In this document: piece by piece, positions 8,142 through 17,400 of the stretch
Layout of the letters: every line of letters starts with the position of its first letter
How positions within the stretch are numbered: position 1 is the stretch's first letter
Source: Massilia horti
Lineage (GTDB): Bacteria; Pseudomonadota; Gammaproteobacteria; Burkholderiales; Burkholderiaceae_D
Direction of reading: 5' to 3'
Assembly (NCBI RefSeq): GCF_004614195.1
Contig: NZ_SPUM01000036.1
Span: forward strand, 1-61,489
DNA: 61,489 bases
Translations under genes and position numbers: made by a program
The notes under the pieces: model-generated
Database searches by the model: none
Told to the model about the DNA's origin: nothing
Seen by the model: only the letters and a program-made list of their open reading frames with translations

Positions 8142-9629
8142 CTAGTCGGTCAGCACGGCGGTGGAGGAAGCCTGCTTGTTCAGGCGGCTGTTGCGGATGC
8201 CGTAGACGAAATAGGTGGTGACGGCGACGGCCATCCATACCGCGAACACGCGGAATGTGGTGTCCGACAAGTACGTCATGAGGTACAGGCAGGCAAAGAT
8301 CGACAGGCCCGGCACCACGTAGGGACCGAACGGCACCCGAAAGCCACCGGAGCCGGTATTGCCCTGCTTGCGGCGAATCACCGGCACCGCGACCGACACC
8401 ACCATGAAGGCGGTCAGCGTGCCCATGCTGACCGTGTCCCACAGGAAGGATGAATCGACCAGGCCCGCGACCACGCCAACCACGAGCGACACGATCAGCG
8501 TATTGCCCACCGGCGCCAGCGTGCGCGGATGGACGCGCTGGAAGACCTTCGGGACCAGCCCATCGCGGCTGATCGCGAACAGGATCCGGGTCTGGCCGTA
8601 GATCGTCACCAGCGTGACCGAAAACACCGAAATGACGGCGCCGGCCGACAGCACCAGCGCCGGCCAGGACTTGCCGGTGACGTTTTGCAGGATCACCGCC
8701 AGGCCGGCCTCCTGGCCTTCGAACATGTGCGCCGGCTGCGCTCCCATGGCAGCCACGGCGACCACCATGTAGAACACGGTCACGATCGCCAGCGCGCAAA
8801 GGATGCCGATCGGCACGTTGCGGCGCGGGTTCTTCACCTCCTCGCCCGCGGTCGCAATCGTATCCAGGCCAATGAACGAGAAAAACACGGTGCCGGCCGC
8901 GGCGGTCACACCGACCATGCTGACCACGCCCTTGCCGTTGTCAAAGAAGGGATGGAAGTTGGAGGAATCGAAGCCGGTCAGCGCGACCGCCGCGAAAAAC
9001 GCCAGGATCGCCAGCTTGATCAGCACCATGATCGCGTTGGTCGTGGCCGATTCGCGCGTGCCGCGGATCAAGAGAATGCAGCACAGCGTCACCAGCAGTA
9101 TCGGCGGCAGGTTCAGGTGGTCCGGATGGAATTCAGTCCCGTGCTTGCCGGCCACGATCATCGGCGAACGCAACGCCGCCGGGATGTCCCAGCCGAGCGC
9201 AGTGTGCAGGAATTTGTTCAGGTAGTCGGACCAGCCGATGGCGGTCGCGCTCGCGGCCAGGCCGTATTCGAGCAACAGGCAGGCCGCCACCACAAAGGCC
9301 GCGAACTCGCCGACCGTTGCATAGGCGAACGAGTAGGACGAGCCGGACGCCGGCACCCGGTCCGCCAGTTCGGCGTAACACAGCGCCGTCAGCCCGGCGG
9401 TGACTGCAGCCATCAGGAACGACAAAATCACGGCAGGACCCGCCTTGGGCACCGCCTCGACCATGGTAAAGAAGATGCCGGTACCAATCGTGGCGCCGAC
9501 GCCGATCATGGTCAGCGGGAACAGGCCGAGCGTTCGCCCGAGGCCGCTCTTGCTGCGGCCATGCCCATCGTCAAGTTCCCGCTCTACAGGTTTGGTGCGA
9601 AACAGCTTCTGGCTGAATGTCTGAGTCAC
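8142..9629 (-). CDS. APC-family amino acid permease (cationic amino acid transporter-like)
   Basis: A 495-residue inner-membrane protein with about 12-13 hydrophobic segments. The first helix carries the APC substrate-backbone motif GVGATIGTGIFF, followed by the AGLTALCYAELADRVPASGSSYSFAYA loop typical of the CAT/YfnA branch; FFSFIGLDTIATAGEEVKNPRRNVPIGI in the middle is another hallmark. It ends close to the usual length. It probably imports or exchanges amino acids using the proton gradient, and a cationic amino acid would suit the arginine-catabolic genes ~4 kb away, though this link is only by proximity. A GCCGGGC/GCCCGGC hairpin at 8123-8142 overlaps the stop codon but lacks a T run. It is divergent from hmp. 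Confidence 0.85.
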   Translation of the reverse strand: MTQTFSQKLFRTKPVERELDDGHGRSKSGLGRTLGLFPLTMIGVGATIGTGIFFTMVEAVPKAGPAVILSFLMAAVTAGLTALCYAELADRVPASGSSYSFAYATVGEFAAFVVAACLLLEYGLAASATAIGWSDYLNKFLHTALGWDIPAALRSPMIVAGKHGTEFHPDHLNLPPILLVTLCCILLIRGTRESATTNAIMVLIKLAILAFFAAVALTGFDSSNFHPFFDNGKGVVSMVGVTAAAGTVFFSFIGLDTIATAGEEVKNPRRNVPIGILCALAIVTVFYMVVAVAAMGAQPAHMFEGQEAGLAVILQNVTGKSWPALVLSAGAVISVFSVTLVTIYGQTRILFAISRDGLVPKVFQRVHPRTLAPVGNTLIVSLVVGVVAGLVDSSFLWDTVSMGTLTAFMVVSVAVPVIRRKQGNTGSGGFRVPFGPYVVPGLSIFACLYLMTYLSDTTFRVFAVWMAVAVTTYFVYGIRNSRLNKQASSTAVLTD

Positions 9630-9821
9630 GTGCGTGTCCTTATTGAATCGCGCTTCACTAGGGCCCCGGCGGTGCGCCCGCCAAAGCTTGCGATTATAGT
9701 GGGCATCGCAGTCTGTTGAAGAAATTTGTTCTCAAAAAAAATGTATTTTAAATGCCTGATTTGATAGAATAGCTGTGCTCGACAAAGCCAGGCTCCTCCG
9801 CGAGTCTTTTTTTCGATGCAA

Positions 9822-9846
9822 AAGATGTATTTTTTGTGCATGTATT
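9822..9846 (+). promoter_or_regulatory. Possible NsrR-type operator before hmp
   Basis: AAGATGTATTTT followed by TTGTGCATGTA resembles the NsrR dyad (AAGATGCATTT with its inverse), with a good left half and a weaker right half. A second similar word, ATGTATTTTAAATGC, lies at 9741-9755. Control of flavohaemoglobin genes by the NO-sensing repressor NsrR is well established in beta-proteobacteria. The site sits 10-35 bases before the ATG at 9857. Confidence 0.4.
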
Positions 9847-9856
9847 AGGAATTGCA

Positions 9857-11050
9857 ATGATCTCCGCCGTTTCCCGTCCCTACATCGACGCCAGCGTTCC
9901 GGTCCTTCGCGAGCATGGCCTGGCCGTCACCACTGTCTTCTACCGCAACATGTTCGCGGCCCACCCCGAACTGACCAACCTGTTCAACATGGGCAACCAG
10001 GCCAATGGTTCGCAGCAGCAATCGCTGGCCTCGGCCGTGTTCGCCTACGCCGCCAATATCGACAACGCGCAAGCGCTTGGCCCCGTCATCAACCGCATCA
10101 TCCACAAGCACGCCTCGGTCGGCATCCGCGCCGAACATTACCCCATCGTCGGCCACCACCTGCTGGGGGCGATCAAGGAAGTGCTGGGCGAGGCCGCCAC
10201 GCCGGAACTGATTGCCGCCTGGGCCGAAGCCTACACCTCGCTGGCCGATCTGCTGATCAAGGCCGAGCGCGACATGTACGGGCAAGCCGGCATCGAACCT
10301 GGCGCAACCCAGCCGATGCGAGTAACCGAAGTGATCAGGCAATGCGAGAACGTGCTGTCGATCCGCCTGGCGCCGATCGATGGCGGCGCGCTGCCGCCGT
10401 TCGTCGCCGGCCAGTACGTCAGCGTCGCGGTCGACCTGCCGGGCGGCCGCCGCCAGCTGCGCCAGTACAGCCTGTCCGACGCGCCGGGCGCGAACGACCT
10501 GCGCATCTCCGTCAAGCGCGAGGACGCCAAGCCGGACGCGCCCCAGGGCGAAGTGTCGAACTGGCTGCACGCGAACGCCAAGGTCGGTGCGATCCTGCAG
10601 GTCAGCCACCCGTTCGGCGACTTCACCCCGGACACCGAGTCGGACCAGCCGGTAGTGCTGCTGTCGGCCGGCGTCGGCATCACCCCGATGATCGCGGCGC
10701 TCAATCGCATCGCGCAGGTGAACCCGCAGCGCCGCGTGATCTTCGCGCACGCCGCGCGTGACGCCGGCCACCACGCCCATCAGGGCGACATCGCCGCCGC
10801 CAAGGCGCGCATGCCGTACCTGAACGTGGTGACCTTTTATGAGCGCGCAAATGGCGAGCAGAACGTGCTGGAAGGCTTGATGGACAAGTCGCGCCTGCCC
10901 TCGTGGCCGCTCACCGAGACCGATGTCTACATCTGCGGCCCGCTGCCGTTCATGCAGGCGCAGTGGAATGCGCTGCTGGAAGCAGGCGCGCCCGCAGCGC
11001 TCCTGCATCGCGAAGTGTTCGGGCCGGACTTGCTGGACAACCTGCTGTAA
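9857..11050 (+). CDS. hmp: Flavohaemoglobin, nitric oxide dioxygenase
   Basis: The ATG at 9857 (after AGGA, 7 bases away) gives the usual N-terminus MISAVSRPYIDASVPVL; a GTG at 9836 is less likely. The 397-residue protein has an N-terminal globin domain (about 1-138) with FYRNMF and the proximal-His stretch IIHKHASVGI-x-EHYPIVG, then an FAD domain (about 150-255) with RQYSLSDAPG, then an NAD(P)H domain with VVLLSAGVGITPM and DVYICGPLPFM, ending EVFGP. It converts NO and oxygen to nitrate in the cytoplasm using NAD(P)H. It is monocistronic, divergent from the permease and convergent with the DUF2807 gene; NsrR-like words lie upstream. Confidence 0.95.
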   Translation: MISAVSRPYIDASVPVLREHGLAVTTVFYRNMFAAHPELTNLFNMGNQANGSQQQSLASAVFAYAANIDNAQALGPVINRIIHKHASVGIRAEHYPIVGHHLLGAIKEVLGEAATPELIAAWAEAYTSLADLLIKAERDMYGQAGIEPGATQPMRVTEVIRQCENVLSIRLAPIDGGALPPFVAGQYVSVAVDLPGGRRQLRQYSLSDAPGANDLRISVKREDAKPDAPQGEVSNWLHANAKVGAILQVSHPFGDFTPDTESDQPVVLLSAGVGITPMIAALNRIAQVNPQRRVIFAHAARDAGHHAHQGDIAAAKARMPYLNVVTFYERANGEQNVLEGLMDKSRLPSWPLTETDVYICGPLPFMQAQWNALLEAGAPAALLHREVFGPDLLDNLL

Positions 11051-11058
11051 TGCCCGAT

Positions 11059-11098
11059 GCGGCCCCGGCCGGGGCCGCGCTGCGGGCCGCAAGGCCCG
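11059..11098. terminator. Two GC hairpins between convergent genes
   Basis: A perfect 20-bp palindrome GCGGCCCCGGCCGGGGCCGC (11059-11078) and a second hairpin CGGGCC-GCAA-GGCCCG (11083-11098) fill the gap between hmp and the DUF2807 gene. They could stop transcription from both sides or protect mRNA ends, but there is no T run. Confidence 0.4.
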
Positions 11099-11959
11099 TC
11101 AGTTCAGGATATGCACCGACTTGCCGGTGATCGTGCGCTGCGCCGGATTGCCGTACACCCGCACACCGCCCGAACCACTGGTCTGCGCGACCAGCGATTG
11201 CGTGACGTTGGCGGTAATGCCACCCGATCCGCTGGCAGCCAGGTCCGCCTGCTGGCTGGACAGCCCCGCCAGATCCACGCTCCCCGAGCCGCTCACGCGC
11301 ACCATCAATGTCCGCACCGCGCCGCTCGCCCGCGCGCGTCCCGAGCCGGTGAGCTCGATGTCCGCGTAGTCGCCGTTGGCCCTGCCGACCGTCATATGGC
11401 CGGAACCGCTGCCGTGCAGGCTGATGCTCCCGCTTTCCAGTCCCAGCGCGTCCACGCCGCCGGAACCGCTGACGCGAGCATCCAGACGCGCTACCCGTCC
11501 GCCAAGCGAGGTCACGCCGGAGCCGCTGCTGCGCACCGTCAGCGCGCCGCCATTCAGGCCTGCCACCATCACCCGTCCCGAGCCGCTTGACTGCAAGTCG
11601 GCCAGTCTCGGCACAGTGTAAGTGATGCGGATCGGGGTGCGGCTGCGCAGGGGGCGCTCGCTCGAAACGCGCAGCGTATCGCCAACCGTTTCGGTCCGGA
11701 TCAGCGGCAGCAGGTTGCTGTCCGCCTCCACCGTCAGCGAAGGCGCAGGGCCGACGCGCACATCGACCACCATGTTGCCACGCACCTCCAGCCCCTGCAG
11801 ACTGCCGACCGCCCGCACGTCGCGCGCCGCCACGCCGTTGCCTTCGACGGCGTTGCTGCTGAAAGGAGTGTAGACCTGGAAGTCGCCGTCATTCGGGGTG
11901 ACCACGATGGCGCAGCCGCCGAGGGCAGCCAGGCAGGCGAAGGTGGAGAGTATGCGCAT
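11099..11959 (-). CDS. DUF2807-type (GIN domain) lipoprotein
   Basis: The ATG at 11959 (AAGG 8 bases upstream) gives a lipoprotein signal with lipobox LGGC at Cys15; the longer frame upstream is not protein-like. The 286-residue product starts the mature part with a region rich in V and D (LEVRGNMVVDVRVG), followed by a ladder of eight or more SGSG turns (QSSGSGRV, RSSGSGV, VSGSGGV, GSGSGHM, ELTGSGRA, VSGSGSV, ASGSGGI, TSGSGGV), the signature of the DUF2807 head-GIN beta-solenoid. It is predicted to sit on the outer or inner membrane facing the periplasm. Function is not known for this family; adhesin-like or polymer-binding roles are guesses. It appears monocistronic. Confidence 0.85.
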   Translation of the reverse strand: MRILSTFACLAALGGCAIVVTPNDGDFQVYTPFSSNAVEGNGVAARDVRAVGSLQGLEVRGNMVVDVRVGPAPSLTVEADSNLLPLIRTETVGDTLRVSSERPLRSRTPIRITYTVPRLADLQSSGSGRVMVAGLNGGALTVRSSGSGVTSLGGRVARLDARVSGSGGVDALGLESGSISLHGSGSGHMTVGRANGDYADIELTGSGRARASGAVRTLMVRVSGSGSVDLAGLSSQQADLAASGSGGITANVTQSLVAQTSGSGGVRVYGNPAQRTITGKSVHILN

Positions 11960-12083
11960 GATTGAGCCTTTGTTGTTGTGAAAGGCTACTCTACCAACGC
12001 TCCAGCCGGATCGCCTTTGCAGTGCGACAGGCTGCAAAAAATGCCGGATGAAGCGCAATTATCCGGCACGAACAGCGAAGGAT

Positions 12084-12199
12084 CGTAGGGTGCGCACCTG
12101 TGCGCACGCGGTTCGCGAACTCAGAGCAGAGGTATAGGTCGCACGCGGACGCAAACTTGACGCTACTGTACAGCGTGCGCACAGGTGCGCACCCTACGC
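12084..12199. repeat. Dispersed inverted repeat, copy B (complete, ~116 bp)
   Basis: Left arm CGTAGGGTGCGCAC-CTGTGCGCACGCGGT starts at 12084; the inverted right arm GCGTGCGCAC-AGGTGCGCACCCTACGC ends at 12199. The centre is unrelated to copies C-E except for short words. It lies between the stop of the old yellow enzyme gene (12231) and the start of the DUF2807 gene. Confidence 0.85.
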
Positions 12200-12230
12200 C
12201 AAGCACGCAACGCCGCCATGAAACGACCGC

Positions 12231-13346
12231 TTAACGCTGGACCTGACGCGTGTCGAACAGGTCCTTGTATTCGCGCGGCTGCGAACGCCAGTACTGCGGC
12301 GGCGCGCTCACCTGCGCGCCCAGCTCGGCCGCGGCGTGCCATGGCCAGCGCGGATCGAACAGCATGGCGCGCGCCAGCGCCACCATGTCCGCCTGCCCTT
12401 GTTCGAGGATGCGCTCGGCCTGGCCGGCCTCAGTGATCAAGCCCACGCCAATGGTCGGCATGCCGGCCTCGCGCTTGATACGCTCGGCGAACTCGATCTG
12501 GTAGCCAGGAACAACCGGAATCTTCTGCAGCGGCGACAGCCCACCGCTGGACACATGGATAAAGTCGCAGCCCAGCTTTTCCAGCTCCCTCGCGAACACC
12601 ACGCTCTGCCCGATGTCCCAGCCGCCCTCGACCCAGTCGCTGGCCGAGATGCGCACGCCGACCGCCATCTCCGCCGGCACCGCCGCGCGCAGCGCCTTGA
12701 ACACCTCGAGTGGATAGCGCATGCGGTTTTCCAGCGAGCCGCCATATTCGTCGGTGCGGTGGTTCGACAGCGGCGACAGGAACTCGTGCAGCAGGTAGCC
12801 GTGCGCAGCGTGCAGCTCGATCGCGTCCAGGCCCAGTTGGTGCGCGCGCCGGGCCGCGTCGACGAAGCCGTCGAGGATGCGCTGCATGCCTGCGCCGTCC
12901 AGCTCAAGCGGCGCGTTCGTGCCTTCGGCAAACGGCAGCGGCGACGGCGCCACGGTCTGCCAGCCGCGCGGCTGGTCCGGAGGAATCTGCGCGCCGCCCT
13001 TCCATGGCACCTCGCTCGACGCCTTGCGGCCCGCGTGCGCCAGCTGCACCCCCAGCGCGATCGGGGAATAGCGGCGAATCGCCTGGATGGTTGGGGCAAG
13101 CGCGGCCATGTGCTCGTCGGACCACAGGCCCAGGTCGTCGGGCGAAATTCGGCCTTCAGGCGTAACGGCGGTCGCTTCCAGGATCAGGAGGCCGGCGCCG
13201 GACAGGGCCATGTGGCCCAGGTGGATCATGTGCCAGTCGGTCGCCATGCCGTTGCCGTCAGCGGAATACTGGCACATCGGGGCAATCGCGATCCGGTTGG
13301 GAAGCTGCAGGGGGCCGAGTTTGATTGGGGAGAAAAGCATGCTCAT
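12231..13346 (-). CDS. NADH:flavin oxidoreductase, old yellow enzyme (YqjM-like class)
   Basis: A 371-residue TIM-barrel flavoprotein that binds FMN and reduces activated C=C bonds with NAD(P)H. The YqjM-type features are seen: IAPMCQYSADG near the N-terminus (Cys and Tyr that tune the flavin), QLAHAGRKA, the substrate-binding His pair in ELHAAHGYLLHEFLSPLSNHRTDEYGGSLENRMR, GVRISASDWVEGG, and the phosphate-binding end GVGLITEAGQAE with DMVALARAMLFDPRWPWHAA. The start ATG-AGC-ATG at 13346 has GGAG upstream. It is on the same strand as the AST genes but downstream of astE with a ~70-base gap, so co-transcription is possible but a metabolic link is not evident. The physiological substrate is unknown. 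Confidence 0.92.
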   Translation of the reverse strand: MSMLFSPIKLGPLQLPNRIAIAPMCQYSADGNGMATDWHMIHLGHMALSGAGLLILEATAVTPEGRISPDDLGLWSDEHMAALAPTIQAIRRYSPIALGVQLAHAGRKASSEVPWKGGAQIPPDQPRGWQTVAPSPLPFAEGTNAPLELDGAGMQRILDGFVDAARRAHQLGLDAIELHAAHGYLLHEFLSPLSNHRTDEYGGSLENRMRYPLEVFKALRAAVPAEMAVGVRISASDWVEGGWDIGQSVVFARELEKLGCDFIHVSSGGLSPLQKIPVVPGYQIEFAERIKREAGMPTIGVGLITEAGQAERILEQGQADMVALARAMLFDPRWPWHAAAELGAQVSAPPQYWRSQPREYKDLFDTRQVQR

Positions 13347-13415
13347 GAGAAAGACTCCGTTCTTGCCAGGAACGGTAGTCTAGCGCGCACGCTTGGATTG
13401 CGCTTTGGATAGGCG

Positions 13416-14417
13416 TTATTCGATCCGCACGACCATCAGGCCGGCGCGCAGCCCGACCCGCACGTCTGGGTTCGGGAACACCACCAGCTCCTCGTCATGG
13501 CGTACCGTGTACACCGTGTCGCCATCGGTCGCGATCACCGCGCCCTTCTTAAGCGCCGTGAAGTTCTGCGTCTCGCGTCCAAAACCCATGCGGAAATCAT
13601 CCGACAGCTTGACGATCTCCTGCGCCAGCTTGAACACGTGCGGCTTGGCCCTGGGCGTGCCCGGCGCCTGTCCGCGCAGCAGACGGTTCAGCGCCGCCGC
13701 CACATCCATGAACTGGGACAGGTCGTTCTGCCCCAGCTTGCCCACCCGCCCCAGCTCGACGGTGGCACCAAAGGCGCCGTGGTTCTCTGCCGAGTGGTAG
13801 CTATAGGTCCCGGACGACTTCGGGTTCATGATGATCGCCCCGATCCCGGCCTCTCCCAGCCAGTCGATCAAGGCGCGCTTGCCCTCTTGCGCGATCAGGT
13901 CCGGCACAACCGCGAAGGTCGGGTAATGCGAAGCGCGGATCGCAGTATGCAGATCAAGATGCCAGCGCTGCGGACCAGCGCCAGCGAAAAAGCCGCCGGT
14001 CGCGGCGATCATCGCGTCGGCCCGCGCCGCTTCAAAGGCACTGGCCAGCGCACCGCGCTCGGCACGGAACATCCGGTTCAGGTCAGCGTCGATAAAGCGT
14101 TTGCCGGCGCCGATCGCGTCGATATTCCCAACGCATAGCATCAGGTCCACCGCGAGCTGCTGCGGCTCGCGCGACAGCGCCTCGACCGCGTGCGCGACCA
14201 TTTCGATCGGCCCGGTCTCGTCGCCATGCACGCCGACTGACACCAGCACGCTCGCGCGTGCCGGATCGGGCATCGCCGACCTGATGGTCAGGATGCCCTT
14301 GGCAGGCAACGCAACCGCGTAGCCGGCATCGTTGAAGCGCTGCGCGACCGCGCCGAAGTCACCTTCGGCCAGTGCGCGCACTGCCTCAGGCAGCGTAATG
14401 CCGGACTGCGCGGTCAT
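13416..14417 (-). CDS. astE: Succinylglutamate desuccinylase
   Basis: The ATG at 14417 lies six bases beyond the stop codon of gdhB, a typical operon junction. The 333-residue zinc enzyme of the AstE/AspA family hydrolyses N-succinylglutamate to succinate and glutamate, the last step of the AST pathway. Zinc ligands are recognised in GVHGDETGPIE (H-x2-E) and WHLDLHTAIR (His), with the catalytic Glu in ATVELGRVGKLG; DADLNRMFR is the family's substrate-binding block. It is part of the arginine cluster but separated from astB by gdhB. Confidence 0.93.
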   Translation of the reverse strand: MTAQSGITLPEAVRALAEGDFGAVAQRFNDAGYAVALPAKGILTIRSAMPDPARASVLVSVGVHGDETGPIEMVAHAVEALSREPQQLAVDLMLCVGNIDAIGAGKRFIDADLNRMFRAERGALASAFEAARADAMIAATGGFFAGAGPQRWHLDLHTAIRASHYPTFAVVPDLIAQEGKRALIDWLGEAGIGAIIMNPKSSGTYSYHSAENHGAFGATVELGRVGKLGQNDLSQFMDVAAALNRLLRGQAPGTPRAKPHVFKLAQEIVKLSDDFRMGFGRETQNFTALKKGAVIATDGDTVYTVRHDEELVVFPNPDVRVGLRAGLMVVRIE

Positions 14418-14422
14418 GGCAA

Positions 14423-17400
14423 TCAGGCCGCCAGCCGTTCCGGGCTGGAGCCTTCCGACAGCGCCCACACCTCGAGCATCGCCTGCTCCAGGTCGGTGGC
14501 CAACGCGTAGCCGGTCAGGCCCATCGCGCTGGTCACTTCCTCCAGCGCGGCCTGCACGTTGCCGTTGCTGCCAGCACGCTCGAGCACCTGCATCAGCAGC
14601 CGCTGTTGAGTGCGGCGCAGCGCCTGCATCGCGTAGTTGCGCAGCTGTTCCTGCGACTTGCTCTGCGCCGGCAGCTTCAGCCCGCGTTCGAGGTTGTCCA
14701 GGCCAGCCTTCTCGCGCAGCGCCATGCCCACCTGCAGGAACCCTGCCAGCGACATGCCAGCCGGACGCTGCACCGACACCGCCGCAAACAGGAAGGCCGC
14801 CAGCGACTCGATGGTGTCGACCGACTTCCAGGCCTGCGCAAAACCGGACGGCAGACCGGCATGAGCGTCGGCTTCCAGCTTCGACGGCATCAACTGGCGC
14901 AGCTGCTCGCCCTCGGCGAACAGGTTCGACAGCTCCTGCATCGCGTCCACGCCGGCCGGCAGCGACAGCACGCCTTCGATCACGGAGCGCATCAGCACGC
15001 GGGTGCGGGCATCGACCGCGACCGAGACTTCACGCGGCACGTTCAGTGCGTCGGCGTCCAGCGCATCGAACACCGGACCCAGGTGCAGCGCCGACCAGGC
15101 GCTGCCGAACGCCTTGACCACTTCCGCATCGTCGACGCGGTGCTCGAGCGCCAGGTCGCGCAGCATCAGCGGGCCGCAGCGGTTGACCGACTCGTTGGCC
15201 AGCACCGTCGCCAGGATCGCGTTCGCCAGCGGGTGCGCCAGCGGATCGCGGGTCGCGATCAGCTGCGTCGGGAAGTACGGCAGCAGCACCGAACGCGCCC
15301 ACGGCTGCTCGGTGAGCGGCAGGCTGCCAAGGATGCGCTTGAAGCGGTTCTTCACGTTCGCGATCACCACCGCCAGTTCGGACGTCGTCAGGCCCAGGCC
15401 CAGCGTCTTGCGGCGCGCCAGTTCGGCGTCCGTCGGCAACTGCTCCAGTTCGCGCGAGACTGCGCCTTCCGCCTCCAGGCTGGCAATCAGCGAGGCGTAG
15501 CCATCGACCACCGACGCGTTGGCCTGCGCCTGCACTTCACGCACCAGCAGGTGAGTCTGCAGCTTGTTGTCGCGCAGGACCAGCCGCTCGATTTCGCCGG
15601 TCATCTCGGTCAAGAGCTCGTTGCGCTCGGGCGCGGTCAGCTGGCCAGCTTTGACTTCGGTCTCGAGCCAGATCTTCACGTTCACCTCATGGTCCGAGCA
15701 GTCCACGCCGGCCGAGTTGTCGATCGCATCGGTGAAGATGCGCCCGCCAGCCAATGCGAATTCGATGCGGCCGGCCTGGGTCGCGCCCAGGTTGCCGCCC
15801 TCGCCCACCACCTTGCAGCGCATCTCGCCGCCGTTGACGCGGATGTTGTCATTGGCGCGGTCCTTGACCTGCGCATGGGTCTCGGTGGAAGCCTTGATGT
15901 AGGTGCCGATGCCGCCGTTGTAGAACAGGTCCACCGGCGCCATCAGGATGCGGTGCATCAGCTCTTCCGGCGTGAGCGAGGTCTCCTCGATCGCCAGCGC
16001 GGCGCGCACCTGCGGGGTCAGCTCGATCGAGCGGCTGCTGCGCGCGAACACGCCGCCGCCTTCCGAGATCAGCTCCTTGTTGTAGTCGTCCCACGACGAA
16101 CGCGGCAGCGCGAACAGCCGCTGGCGTTCCTTGAACGAGACTTCGACGTCCGGAGTCGGGTCGAGGAAGATGTGGCGGTGGTCAAACGCCGCCACCAGCT
16201 TGATCTGGCGCGACAGCAGCACGCCGTTGCCGAACACGTCGCCCGACATGTCGCCCACGCCAACCACGGTGAACGGGGTGGTGTTGATGTCGTGGCCCAT
16301 CTCGAAGAAGTGGCGCTTGACGGCCTCGAACGCGCCCTTGGCGGTGATGCCCATCTTCTTGTGGTCGTAGCCGTTCGAGCCGCCCGAGGCGAACGCGTCG
16401 CCCAGCCAGAAACCGCGCTCAACAGCGATACTGTTGGCCAGGTCGGAGAAGGTCGCGGTGCCCTTGTCTGCGGCCACCACCAGGTACGGGTCGTCCTGGT
16501 CATAGCGGACGGTGTCAGCCGGCGGCACGATCTCGCCGCGCACGCGGTTGTCGGTCAATTCCAGCAGACTCGAGATGAACATGCGGTAGCATGCCTGGCC
16601 TTCGGCCGCCACCACTTCACGCGCCGCGTCCTTGGGCATCTGCTTGCACACGAAGCCGCCTTTGGAGCCGGCCGGCACGATGACCGCGTTCTTGACCATC
16701 TGCGCCTTCACCAGGCCCAGCACCTCGGTGCGGTAGTCCTCCATCCGGTCCGACCAGCGCAGGCCGCCGCGCGCCACCGGGCCGCCGCGCAGGTGCACTC
16801 CTTCGAAGCGGCGCGAGAACACGTAGATCTCGCGGAACGGACGCGGTTCCGGTACCAGCATCAGGTTGCTGGTGTCGAACTTGAAGATGATCTTCTCGCC
16901 GTTGTTCTGGAAGTAGTTGGTGCGCATGGTCGCCATCACCAGGTCGACCAGCGCGCCGATGATTTCCTCAGTGTCCGCATGGTTGACCGCTGCCACCCCG
17001 GCCTTCAGTTCGGCCAGCTTGGCGGTGCCAGCCTCGCGCTCCTCCTGGCTGAGCGCCGGGTTGAAGCGCTGCGTGAAGCCTTCGACCAGCTGCTTGACCA
17101 GCAGCGGACGGTCGCGCAGGGTCTCCGCCATGTAGCGCACGGTGAACTTGCTGCCGGCCTGGCGCCAGTAGCTGATGTAGGCGCGTACCAGCTGCACTTC
17201 GCGCATCGACAGGCCGCCTTCGATCGTCAGGCCGTTCAGGCGACCATCTTCGGCTTCGTTGTTGAACAGCGCCGCGAACAGCTCTTCGGCCAGGCGTGCC
17301 ACGCCCGGGCGCGCCAGCTTGGCCGCGGTTTCCAGGTCGGTCGCCAGCGCGCTCACGTAGTGGCGCTTGCCGTCCAGGGTGGTGATCGCGTGGGTCTGCT

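Noticed and set aside
8123..8142. GCCGGGC/GCCCGGC hairpin as terminator of the permease gene
   Set aside because: It overlaps the stop codon and has no T run, so it was not listed as a terminator.
12084..12199. Paired GTGCGCAC arms as a CRISPR array
   Set aside because: Copies are single inverted pairs scattered tens of kilobases apart, not direct repeats with regular spacers, and no cas genes are seen.
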